Below, piece after piece: positions 1 to 6,557 of a stretch of 11,319 nucleotides of DNA. The stretch comes from Candidatus Heimdallarchaeota archaeon (GTDB lineage Archaea > Asgardarchaeota > Heimdallarchaeia > Hodarchaeales > S146-22). The notes beneath the pieces were generated by a model. That model was not told the origin of the DNA, made no database searches, and worked only from the letters and a program-made list of their open reading frames with translations. The stretch covers positions 1 to 11,319 of the forward strand of contig WAPZ01000096.1 of assembly GCA_015520535.1 (NCBI GenBank), given 5' to 3'. The position numbers and the translations under genes are program-made. Every line of letters starts with the position of its first letter. The stretch's first letter is position 1.

Positions 1-33
1 GAATATGAGTCAATATAAAACTTAAAAAAATGA

Positions 34-72
34 TATAAATCTAAAATGATTTATTAAGATGTTTAAAGGTGA
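34..72 (+). promoter_or_regulatory. rpsL promoter and ribosome binding site
   Basis: A TATA-like TATAAA lies at 34-39, about 40 nt upstream of the ATG at 77. A strong archaeal SD, AAAGGTGA, lies at 65-72, four bases before that ATG. The SD decides the start: it sits between the ATG at 59 and the ATG at 77, so only the second can use it. A second AT-rich stretch at 11-24 could also serve as a promoter element. The promoter is inferred from position and composition; the SD is seen directly. Confidence 0.5.
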
Positions 73-76
73 TATA

Positions 77-520
77 ATGGTAATCAAAAGTTCACCGATG
101 GGAGAGTTCGCCGCAAGGAGACTTTTACAGCGAAGAAAAAAGCAAAAATGGCATGATAAAAACTATAAGCGAAGAATGTTACGACTAAGAGAGAAATATG
201 ATCCACTTGAAGGAGCACCCCAAGCAAAAGGTGTCGTAATCGAAAAAGTAGCGGTCGAATCAAAGCAACCCAACAGTGCTATCAGAAAATGTGTCCGTGT
301 TTCCTTAATTAAAAACGGAAAACAAGTTACCGCGTTTGTTCCCGGTGATGGTGGTCTTCTTTTCATTGAAGAGAATGACGAAGTAATCATAGAAGGAATC
401 GGTGGTGCACAGAAAGGACCAGTTGGTGACTTGCCCGGTGTTCGCTATCGAGTTGTCAAAGTGAACGGAGCATCGTTAGAAGCTCTACTTGCCGGAAAAA
501 GGGAAAAACCTATGCGTTAA
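77..520 (+). CDS. rpsL: Small ribosomal subunit protein uS12 (S12)
   Basis: Encodes ribosomal protein uS12, which sits at the decoding centre of the 30S subunit and monitors codon-anticodon pairing. The protein has 147 residues, the usual archaeal length. A basic N-terminal tail (residues about 13-40) is followed by the family signatures DPLEGAPQAKG (42-52), KQPNSAIRK (63-71), PGDG (89-92), EGIGG (106-110) and PGVRYRVVKVNG (120-131). The start at 77 is preferred over the in-frame ATG at 59 because GGTGA precedes it at proper distance and the product then matches family length. In many archaea this gene is followed by rps7 and EF-2; here the next gene is csl4 after a 100-nt spacer. Identification is secure. 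Confidence 0.97.
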   Translation: MVIKSSPMGEFAARRLLQRRKKQKWHDKNYKRRMLRLREKYDPLEGAPQAKGVVIEKVAVESKQPNSAIRKCVRVSLIKNGKQVTAFVPGDGGLLFIEENDEVIIEGIGGAQKGPVGDLPGVRYRVVKVNGASLEALLAGKREKPMR

Positions 521-578
521 ATCTTTATCAATATTTATCTTACTCTCAATTCTCAATTAAAACGCAAAATAAAACCAA

Positions 579-584
579 TTTAAG
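579..584 (+). promoter_or_regulatory. Possible TATA box of csl4
   Basis: TTTAAG within CAATTTAAG lies about 39 nt upstream of the ATG at 621, the same spacing seen for the TATA-like elements of rpsL, glyS and atpB here. It would give a leader of roughly 10-15 nt. No good GGTGA-type SD precedes the csl4 start, so initiation may depend on a short or absent leader. Inference from sequence and spacing only. Confidence 0.35.
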
Positions 585-620
585 TTCAAATTGTTGTTAT
601 TATATTGGACGGCGTATTTT

Positions 621-1235
621 ATGGTAACTACAAGAAAAATCTCGAATGCAGCGGGTAAAGACGCAGTTAAGGTTGTAATCCCGGGTGATAAGCTGGCCGT
701 AATAGAAGAATTCTTTCCCGCTGATTTTTGTTTTGAATCAACCGACGGGTATATCTATTCATGTGTTGTTGGAATACCATCGCCGGATGAAGAAAACCGC
801 CAAATGCGTGTCGAACCCTTAAAAAAACCGTTCACACCCCGTGCGGGGCAAATTGGCATTGCATACGTTACTGATGTAAAACGTCAAATTGCTTTCTTAG
901 AACTGTACGCCATTGAAAATCAACGGATGATCCCTTCTGTCAGCGCATACTTACACATATCTTGGGCTTCATACCGGTACGTGTCTGCAATGTATGATGT
1001 ATGTCGACCTGGTGACTGGCTTCTAGTTCAACTTCTCAATAGCATACCTCCAATTTATCTGTCACTCAAAGGCAGAGGACTAGGCGTAATAAGTGCTAAC
1101 TGCAATTATTGTGGCGCAAATTTAAAATTTAAACGTCCCAATATGCTATATTGCAAACAATGTAACAAAGAACAGCCACGAATCACATCCTCTCGCTATG
1201 AAGATACCACTCTTTTCTCACAACTCAGTTTTTGA
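621..1235 (+). CDS. csl4: Exosome complex RNA-binding subunit Csl4
   Basis: Encodes a 204-residue archaeal Csl4, one of the RNA-binding cap subunits on the Rrp41/Rrp42 ring of the cytoplasmic exosome, which degrades and tails RNA 3'-5'. The family N-terminal motif PGDKLAVIEEFFP is at 21-33 with DGYIYSCVVG at 42-51. A central S1 RNA-binding domain spans about 74-150, with PRAGQIGIAYVTDVK opening it and a late RPGDWLLVQLL strand. A C-terminal zinc ribbon follows, with cysteines at 161, 164, 178 and 181 (CNYC and CKQC). The ATG at 621 is chosen; a TTG at 591 would add ten hydrophobic residues not typical of the family. A short Ser/Thr-rich tail follows the ribbon. Archaeal csl4 often sits near other genes, so its place after rpsL is unusual. 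Confidence 0.93.
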   Translation: MVTTRKISNAAGKDAVKVVIPGDKLAVIEEFFPADFCFESTDGYIYSCVVGIPSPDEENRQMRVEPLKKPFTPRAGQIGIAYVTDVKRQIAFLELYAIENQRMIPSVSAYLHISWASYRYVSAMYDVCRPGDWLLVQLLNSIPPIYLSLKGRGLGVISANCNYCGANLKFKRPNMLYCKQCNKEQPRITSSRYEDTTLFSQLSF

Positions 1236-1260
1236 AGTACAAATTAGCATTTAGCAACAA

Positions 1261-1320
1261 TATTTAAATCCTCAATCTATTTTTCTTTCGACACAGAAAA
1301 ACTGTGGGATTGGAAGGTGA
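1261..1320 (+). promoter_or_regulatory. Promoter-like TATA and strong SD before the membrane-protein gene
   Basis: A TATA-like TATTTAAAT is at 1261-1269, and a long SD, GGAAGGTGA, is at 1312-1320, six bases before a TTG start at 1327. The SD is what selects the TTG codon, since no ATG or GTG lies at suitable distance. The TATA-to-start distance of about 62 nt is longer than for other genes in this window, so the leader may be longer. Confidence 0.5.
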
Positions 1321-1326
1321 TTTTTT

Positions 1327-2304
1327 TTGTCGCAATCAGCAAAAAGTAAAGATTCAGACACAAAAGAGAAAACAAGCAAATACCGTTTTGATTTAAGGGA
1401 TGGATTCACAAAAGAAGATGTAATGGCGATTGCATATGGTTTTTGGTGGATAATAAAACTAATCTTGTCCATTATTTTTTGGCCTGTCATTTGGATAGGT
1501 CGGCAGCTTTCACGCACCGTGGCATTTTTTAAAACGCCACACGATCGACCCTTAACGGCGGAAGAAAAACGATTTGTTGAATCAATACCGCTATTTTTCA
1601 GTGTATTTGGCATAATAAGCGGCATTCTTTTAGGCGTAATCTTGTGGTTTTTAAATAGTGAATTAGTCAAAAATTTTCTAGATCAACTCAACTTTGACAC
1701 GTTAGTCGATACTATCAATAGCATCTTCCGCATTATCCGATTTATTTTTGAAGTTATCGCCTTTATTGTCGTATCTTTCATAAAAATAATCATTTCCATA
1801 GTACGCTTCATTCGAAGCGAACCAGCAATAGCTTTAATCGTGTTTGCTGTATTTATTCTCGTTGTCCTAGTTCTTACAATCGTTATAACCGAAATGGATA
1901 TCATTAGAAATGCCTTGGGAAAAATATTTTCACTGTTTGTGAAAGCAAAGAACAAACCCATTGAATTTTGGCAGTGGATAAACAAAACGTATAACAATAT
2001 TAATGAAAAAATTACAGTAACTCTTATTGGCAGAGACACGTTAAACCTAAAAAAAGCGTTTTTCAAGAAAGTACTCTTTTATACGTGGACATTCGCTTTT
2101 ATTGTATTTATAATAGGTCTGGCACTCATTGTTGATGGCATCGATCGCGGTGTGTTAAACAATGCTTATAGTTTGATGACGTTTATCATCCTCATCTTAT
2201 TCATTGTCGGTTTCGGCACAGGTTTCTTTGGTTTCACCATTTTTGCAAGAATTCTATCAAAAGTCGGGAAAAAACACTATATCATTACCACAGCAGAGGA
2301 ATAA
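1327..2304 (+). CDS. Polytopic membrane protein of unknown function
   Basis: A 325-residue protein whose family I do not recognise. A charged, Lys/Ser-rich N-terminal tail of about 30 residues leads into hydrophobic segments at roughly 36-57, 87-109, 134-162, 167-189, 248-269 and 283-306, giving five or six membrane spans. The third stretch (FIFEVIAFIVVSFIKIIISIVRFIR) carries regularly spaced charges and may be interfacial. A hydrophilic section at 191-247 with aromatic and basic residues (FWQWINKTY) lies between spans four and five. No catalytic motif, cysteine pair or transporter signature is evident. It starts with TTG under a strong SD. It stands alone between csl4 and the longin-like gene, so neighbours say little; it may be a small channel-like or envelope protein, but that is a guess. 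Confidence 0.85.
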   Translation: MSQSAKSKDSDTKEKTSKYRFDLRDGFTKEDVMAIAYGFWWIIKLILSIIFWPVIWIGRQLSRTVAFFKTPHDRPLTAEEKRFVESIPLFFSVFGIISGILLGVILWFLNSELVKNFLDQLNFDTLVDTINSIFRIIRFIFEVIAFIVVSFIKIIISIVRFIRSEPAIALIVFAVFILVVLVLTIVITEMDIIRNALGKIFSLFVKAKNKPIEFWQWINKTYNNINEKITVTLIGRDTLNLKKAFFKKVLFYTWTFAFIVFIIGLALIVDGIDRGVLNNAYSLMTFIILILFIVGFGTGFFGFTIFARILSKVGKKHYIITTAEE

Positions 2305-2315
2305 AGACTCTAAAA

Positions 2316-2342
2316 TTTTTCAATTTCATTTTTTTAAAAAAA
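2316..2342 (+). terminator. T-rich tract and T7A7 palindrome after the membrane-protein gene
   Basis: Twelve bases past the stop there is a T5 run (2316-2320), then TTTTTTTAAAAAAA at 2329-2342, a perfect 14-base palindrome. Archaeal RNA polymerase terminates at T-rich tracts without a needed hairpin, so this is a plausible terminator. The rest of the spacer up to the next gene (to 2556) shows no tRNA, and only mini reading frames below 20 codons. Confidence 0.45.
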
Positions 2343-2556
2343 TCACAACTTAAGAACGGCAACAATATTAATTGAAGTGTTCCATGGGAAAAATAGTAAA
2401 ATACCAGAACTACCAAACGTTTCCACATAGGTAAACCACAAACATGCCGATAACAGTCATCAATGTAAATAAAAGGTTTTTAAGAGACGACAATTAAATT
2501 TAGTTAGAAGAAAGACATGATTGTATCACAACAAAATTCGAGTTAATGTGGTAGAA

Positions 2557-4539
2557 ATGATAGAACTACTTGTCATAAATCCTGATAATGCCTCTGTTGT
2601 ATTTTCCTCTGGAACAGGTCGTTTAACACGAAATAGCAAAATTGCAGCAACGGTTGTACAAGTACTGACACTTTTTTCAAAGAAAGTTGTTCAATCACCA
2701 CTTTTATTTCTCCGATTTGAAAATTCACGTATGATATTTATCAGCTCAATGGCACATATTGCCGTGAGTGTTGTCCCCAAAGACATTAATCCACGACAAG
2801 TTGTCCCCGTCATGCGAATTGTTCTACGCATTTTAGAACAGAACATGCAAAAAGGAAGCATAGAAAAGGTATATCATCCGCTCGACGCTTTATATAGAGC
2901 AATGACAGCTCCAGAACACAGCTTAATTGTCTTACCAAGAAATGGCGACGGCATTCTTAGTATGGTGACGACGTTAGCCACCTTTGCGCATGACCTCAAA
3001 TTAGGAATAACGGACGTTATCGATAAAATGGTAATTGTTGACACACCCGAAGAAATCCATTCATATTTGGAAAAAAAACCAAGTCAAGTAATTTTATCTT
3101 TCATGCACTTAGGGGAAGAAGCAAAAAAGTTTAACATCCCCATATGCGAAATCACGCAACTTAATGCTGATATTTTTGGTCTTCCCCAGAACATTCCCGC
3201 ATATGGCATTTTACCAGAATTATTCAGACAAATCGGACACAAATATGCCTATGAAACATATAAAATTGTAGCAAACGCCGACGTCATAGAAGCCGCCTCG
3301 ACACTGGCAGAAATTTCTAAAGCTACTGGAATCGACCTCATAAAGCAAGCTACAGTTGAATCTGTCCTAAGAACAGGACAAGACATATTACTTACATTAA
3401 GCACACCTGTGATTAACTATTTTAGAAATCTTGAAGGGAAGAAAACTGAAATTGCTGAAACACCAAAGACCACCGAAGTTACTCCGGAAGTTGGAGAACT
3501 GTCAAATATCACAACACCAACCACAACTCCACCCAAAACAGAAACTTTACCGCCCACTTCTGCTCCTAAACCAGAAAAAATGGAGACAAGTATGGAAATA
3601 CCTTCTCTTTCTGAATTAGAAGAACTAACTCACCAAGAAACAATTGAGCCTAGTATTCCTCCGACAAAGCCTGCAACAAGCACCACAACAAGTACAACTT
3701 CTCCTATAAAAACAACAGCAGAAACTACACAGCCACCAAGTGCCACAACAGCAGAAATGACCGATTCTACCGCAGTCCCCCAAACAATCAAACCAATTTC
3801 AGTAACTACAGCTGAAGTGAAGCCAGAAGAAGAAGCTACGCTGGAAGCCTCCCGAAAAAAAGGAACTATGTATCAAATGAATACTTTCCCTGTAATTATT
3901 GATTTCAGCCCTAATGTCGTAGATATAGATATTCCACCAAATTATCACCTCAACGAAGCCGAAGAAGCCACTATTTTAAGAATTTTATCGCCAAAAAACG
4001 GGAGAGTGCATTTCTATATTCAAACTGCAACCACAAAGCTTGACGAAATTAAAGATTACCTCGAAACCTTTCTAGAAAAAGTCAATGGCCAAGTAGAAGC
4101 TACTCATAATACTGTACTAGAAGGAAGTATACCAGTGACTACTTTTAGTCAAGCCGTTAATGGGCTAATTTATGGAACCATACTTTCTTATCTTTTAGAA
4201 GTCCTCTATGGAATTAAAAAGCGTTCAGATACCTTAATGATACCCAATGAAGGCGCGCTCATGTTAATACCGCCAAACAAAAAGTTTGAACGCAAAATGT
4301 TTCCGCGAAAAATTAAAGAAGTCATATTAGAAGAAGATTTTCTCAAAAGCCACAAAGCGGATGAACTATGGGAAATTCCAAAAGTAATCGACGAACTATT
4401 CAAAAAAATATTAACACCCCTCAAAAAAGGTAACGGCGCCGCTTTCCAGCCACGTTCGGACTCTAACGAAGTAGAATTGCTAACACTTATCTTCATGCAA
4501 ATCTCCTTTATTACCGGAATCTCCTACTCACGATGGTAA
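2557..4539 (+). CDS. Large protein with longin-like N-terminal domain and Pro/Thr-rich linker
   Basis: A 660-residue protein of unknown function. Positions below count from this ATG. Residues 1-97 look like a longin/roadblock-type fold: two strands (IELLVINP, ASVVFSS), a helix (SKIAATVVQVLTLFSKK), strands LLFLRFENSRMIFISS and IAVSVVPK, and a helix ending ILEQNM. An alpha/beta region (about 105-230) and a helical stretch to about 292 follow, then a low-complexity Pro/Thr/Glu-rich linker (about 297-437). The C-terminal domain (about 438-660) is alpha/beta. There is no signal peptide or membrane span, so it is probably cytoplasmic. The start is uncertain: an in-frame TTG at 2521 would add 12 residues and lies about 39 nt from a TTTAAG element at 2479-2484, but has no good SD; the ATG begins right at the first strand. 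Domain assignment is by pattern only. Confidence 0.8.
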   Translation: MIELLVINPDNASVVFSSGTGRLTRNSKIAATVVQVLTLFSKKVVQSPLLFLRFENSRMIFISSMAHIAVSVVPKDINPRQVVPVMRIVLRILEQNMQKGSIEKVYHPLDALYRAMTAPEHSLIVLPRNGDGILSMVTTLATFAHDLKLGITDVIDKMVIVDTPEEIHSYLEKKPSQVILSFMHLGEEAKKFNIPICEITQLNADIFGLPQNIPAYGILPELFRQIGHKYAYETYKIVANADVIEAASTLAEISKATGIDLIKQATVESVLRTGQDILLTLSTPVINYFRNLEGKKTEIAETPKTTEVTPEVGELSNITTPTTTPPKTETLPPTSAPKPEKMETSMEIPSLSELEELTHQETIEPSIPPTKPATSTTTSTTSPIKTTAETTQPPSATTAEMTDSTAVPQTIKPISVTTAEVKPEEEATLEASRKKGTMYQMNTFPVIIDFSPNVVDIDIPPNYHLNEAEEATILRILSPKNGRVHFYIQTATTKLDEIKDYLETFLEKVNGQVEATHNTVLEGSIPVTTFSQAVNGLIYGTILSYLLEVLYGIKKRSDTLMIPNEGALMLIPPNKKFERKMFPRKIKEVILEEDFLKSHKADELWEIPKVIDELFKKILTPLKKGNGAAFQPRSDSNEVELLTLIFMQISFITGISYSRW

Positions 4540-4625
4540 TACCAAAAACCGATTAACGCCGTAATAAAACAACCGACACGAAAAACAGACTTGTCTATGA
4601 AGAAAACCGATTTATATCCTTCTTC

Positions 4626-4868
4626 ATTTTTTATCCTTCTTTTTTACAAATTCTCACACTTAAATAAAGTAATACCATCAGACACTATCACTGGAGAGAG
4701 GGAATTTGAGCATTCCGGGCAATGAAAAATTCTATCCACTCCAGTGAACATGCTGAAAATGGTATTACGAAAACTTACAAAAACAATACGAAAAAGAGGC
4801 TTTAAATTGTAAAAACTGCCGTTATAACCTGTAGTTGAGAATTTGTTAAAAAGAAAAAGGGTTAAAAA
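4626..4868. repeat. Nested inverted-repeat element in the convergent spacer
   Basis: Three levels of dyad symmetry are nested here. The outer arms are 4637-4656 and 4836-4855: TGAGAATTTGT is exactly inverted and the adjoining A-rich stretch continues with one mismatch, then with small indels to about 4626 and 4868. Inside, GTAATACCAT (4669-4678) pairs perfectly with ATGGTATTAC (4759-4768), and TCACTGGAG (4688-4696) with CTCCAGTGA (4739-4747). A GGAAT/ATTCC hairpin (4701-4716) sits at the tip. The outer parts also supply T tracts on both strands that could terminate the two convergent genes. It could be a structured RNA, a MITE-like remnant or a compound terminator; the sequence alone does not decide. 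The remainder of 4540-4950 has no supported gene. Confidence 0.6.
4631..4751 (-). pseudogene. Possible frameshifted mini zinc-ribbon reading frame
   Basis: On the minus strand an ATG at 4751 opens a frame reading MFTGVDRIFHCPEC, then LSPVIVSDGITLFKCEN, before a stop at 4644-4646. Dropping one base near 4649 changes the end to KCENCKKEG and a stop at 4631-4633. That gives 39 residues with a complete CxxC (11, 14) and CxxC (33, 36) zinc ribbon. The restored pattern resembles archaeal one-ribbon proteins, but there is no SD, and the frame overlaps the inverted repeat, whose arms partly encode it. It may be a decayed fragment, a sequencing error in a real small gene, or coincidence. Confidence 0.3.
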
Positions 4869-4894
4869 GAAAAAACAATCCATTAATCTTTTGT

Positions 4895-4942
4895 GGCAAA
4901 GTTGTTCTGTCTTTACTTTATCTTTCGGCTACTTACTTTGCC
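4895..4942 (-). repeat. Inverted repeat just downstream of the pilin gene
   Basis: GGCAAAGT (4895-4902) and ACTTTGCC (4935-4942) are perfect eight-base inverted copies separated by 32 bases, starting nine bases past the pilin stop on the minus strand. Such a hairpin could protect or process the 3' end of the operon mRNA; the T-rich termination tract on this strand lies farther on, at about 4849-4878. Confidence 0.35.
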
Positions 4943-4950
4943 GTTAACTC

Positions 4951-5775
4951 TCAAAATTGCATAACTACAAGTTCTTGTTCAAAAATCTGTCTCGTCACCG
5001 CATCAAACGCTGTAATCACAAGGACATATGTCGCACCTACGGTCCCATTAAATTGCCATGTTTCAGTAATTGAGGTGCCACCATTAATTGTTGCTGTTAA
5101 AAAATTAGTGTTGTTTACTAAAGACAAGTCTGTCGGGAAATCAACTTGAATCGTCACGTCAACTGATAATAACCCCAAATTAGTGGCATTAATCGACAAA
5201 AAGGGTGCCGTTCTTTTTATCACGTTCACAATAACGGGGCCTTTTGTTGGCGGGACTAATAACGGTGAAAAACGATTACTAAAGGTTTTTGGTTTATCAT
5301 TTGGCGAGTCAGCGCGTTTAGCTGAAAATTCTATGACTATTTTTGTTTTATTGGCTTCTAACTGAAATTCTTTACTATTGCTGTGTAACAGTAGCGAAAG
5401 TGATTGACCTTCCAAGATAGGAACATTTTCTGTAATATTTGCTTGCCATCCTTCTAATTTTTCTTCGGTTCCCGAAGTAACATTATACACCTGAAAAGAA
5501 TTCACAAGGATTAAACCACGGATTGTACCAGTATTTGAAAGAATGACGCGAAACTGATCAATCAATTGATCATCATCCGTCGTGGTAAATTGATCTATAT
5601 CTGTAATACTTAGAACCAATGGTCGTGGCGCAGTTAATGTCGAAAACAAAATCAGAGATACTAAAAAACCGGCAATGATTACTAAAGCAATTAAAAGTAC
5701 AGTTGCAATGACGGGAGAAACCGCACGCCGACTCTGTTTTTTTAACAATAGAAAAAGAAAATGCAGTTTTTTCAT
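4951..5775 (-). CDS. Archaeal type IV pilin-like secreted protein
   Basis: A 274-residue protein with an archaeal class III (type IV prepilin) signal. Numbering from the ATG at 5775, a basic leader ends KKQSRRA (12-18), followed by VSPVIATVLLIALVIIAGF and a hydrophobic helix to about residue 45. The prepilin peptidase would cut after A18, matching the pattern charged residue, Gly/Ala, then hydrophobic, with the typical SPVIA core. The rest is extracellular beta-rich sequence, probably two domains, with six N-glycosylation sequons (NVT, NIT, NKT, NAT, NNT, NGT). It has no cysteines. An in-frame ATG at 5790 would add five residues; 5775 is preferred, with AGGGT upstream. At 274 residues it is longer than a minor pilin of 120-180, so it may be a tip, adhesive or sensory pilin-like protein. 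It is the last gene of the reverse cluster, 62 nt after its neighbour. Confidence 0.87.
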   Translation of the reverse strand: MKKLHFLFLLLKKQSRRAVSPVIATVLLIALVIIAGFLVSLILFSTLTAPRPLVLSITDIDQFTTTDDDQLIDQFRVILSNTGTIRGLILVNSFQVYNVTSGTEEKLEGWQANITENVPILEGQSLSLLLHSNSKEFQLEANKTKIVIEFSAKRADSPNDKPKTFSNRFSPLLVPPTKGPVIVNVIKRTAPFLSINATNLGLLSVDVTIQVDFPTDLSLVNNTNFLTATINGGTSITETWQFNGTVGATYVLVITAFDAVTRQIFEQELVVMQF

Positions 5776-5837
5776 TATAACGACCCTCATGTCATTTTGC
5801 AGAAAATTCCTCTGTTTATTGGAATACGGAGTAAATC

Positions 5838-6557
5838 TTACCTTTTTAAATGAATCTTTTGTAAAATATCATTTACCTTATCTATTAGTTCTACTAGAAA
5901 ATGGCTTTTTATTTTTTGAGCTTCCGTTTTGTACAACGCTAATTTATAATCACTTTGAACCTGGATAACTATCTGATCTTCATCAATAAAAAATTGATAA
6001 AGGTTTTGATTCAGACGCTTTACGGAAAGCTCTGGAATGTACTCTAGCAATTGACTAATAAATAAGCCTAAACTGAAGGATAATTCTGAAACAACTTCAA
6101 AACTACGGCTTCCATAAGTATATTCGAATGAATAGCTTTTGGGGGTAGACTTGATATCTTTTCTCTTAAAATCGACTTTGATATCCTCTATTGTTGGTGT
6201 TTCAGATATGGGCGGTTGAGGAGCTTTTTGCACGGACCTTCCTAAATCGGAAATGTTAATTTCTAATGGTTGCACCGGTGCGGAACTTTCTTCTGTTTGC
6301 GTTATTACTTGAAAATTCTTTCCAACGCTACGACCAAGTTCGGCAATTTCAAATCCTTTCTCCACGATCATGCTCACTTGTCTCTGAATCAAGCGGCGCG
6401 TCTCGATTTCATCTTTTTTACTGAATTTAATCTTGATGGTTTTACTCGATTCATTGACTTCTAAATATGCCACATCTTCCGGCGGTAGATCGGTTTGATA
6501 ATCAAATGCCTTTCCATTCCAAACGAGATAAAATATGTGAGTTTGCATTTTCACCAT
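5838..6557 (-). CDS. Unrecognised two-domain protein with repeated LGRSV motif
   Basis: A 239-residue protein that I cannot place. Residues 5-85 form an alpha/beta unit with strands IFYLVWNG, VAYLEVNE and TIKIKFS and a helix through RRLIQRQVSMIVEKG. A Pro/Ser-rich linker (about 86-140) follows. A second alpha/beta domain (141-239) has SYSFEYTYGSRSFEV, a helix LSFSLGLFISQLLEYI, strands LYQFFID and IVIQVQ, and a terminal helix. LGRSV occurs twice, at 74-78 and 105-109. There is no signal peptide or membrane span. The ATG at 6557 directly follows the TAA of the upstream gene, so the two are almost certainly translationally coupled; an ATG at 6548 lies only two bases past a GGTGA and is an alternative start. 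Lying between the 411-aa gene and the pilin suggests a shared process, still unknown. Confidence 0.82.
   Translation of the reverse strand: MVKMQTHIFYLVWNGKAFDYQTDLPPEDVAYLEVNESSKTIKIKFSKKDEIETRRLIQRQVSMIVEKGFEIAELGRSVGKNFQVITQTEESSAPVQPLEINISDLGRSVQKAPQPPISETPTIEDIKVDFKRKDIKSTPKSYSFEYTYGSRSFEVVSELSFSLGLFISQLLEYIPELSVKRLNQNLYQFFIDEDQIVIQVQSDYKLALYKTEAQKIKSHFLVELIDKVNDILQKIHLKR

Noticed and set aside
163..390. Antisense reading frame of 75 codons inside rpsL
   Set aside because: Lies wholly opposite a conserved ribosomal protein gene, has no family pattern and is a shadow of its codons. The antisense frames at 1272-1670, 1683-2066, 4206-4496, 8498-8797, 9919-10194 and 10989-11240 were set aside for the same reason.
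2444..2497. Mini frame beginning MPITVINVNKRF before the longin-like gene
   Set aside because: Only 17 codons, no SD and not in frame with the downstream gene; nothing supports expression.
3431..3619. 62-codon frame overlapping the Pro/Thr linker of the longin-like gene
   Set aside because: Out-of-frame product of repetitive linker codons, rich in Lys, Leu and Pro, with no start signal.
4669..4780. H/ACA guide RNA from the long hairpin with internal loop
   Set aside because: The distance from the upper stem to any ACA is much longer than the 14-16 nt expected for archaeal H/ACA guides.
4723..4806. 27-codon forward frame starting MKNSIHSSEH inside the palindrome
   Set aside because: No SD (GGCA directly before ATG), low-complexity Lys-rich end and no recognisable pattern; overlaps the repeat stems.
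4793..4831. CKNC pair in a forward frame of the same spacer
   Set aside because: A stop follows within five codons of the pair and no second cysteine pair can be restored convincingly.
4669..4880. A tRNA gene in the convergent spacer
   Set aside because: The stems do not form a cloverleaf and no TTCRANNC T-loop pairs with a suitable stem.
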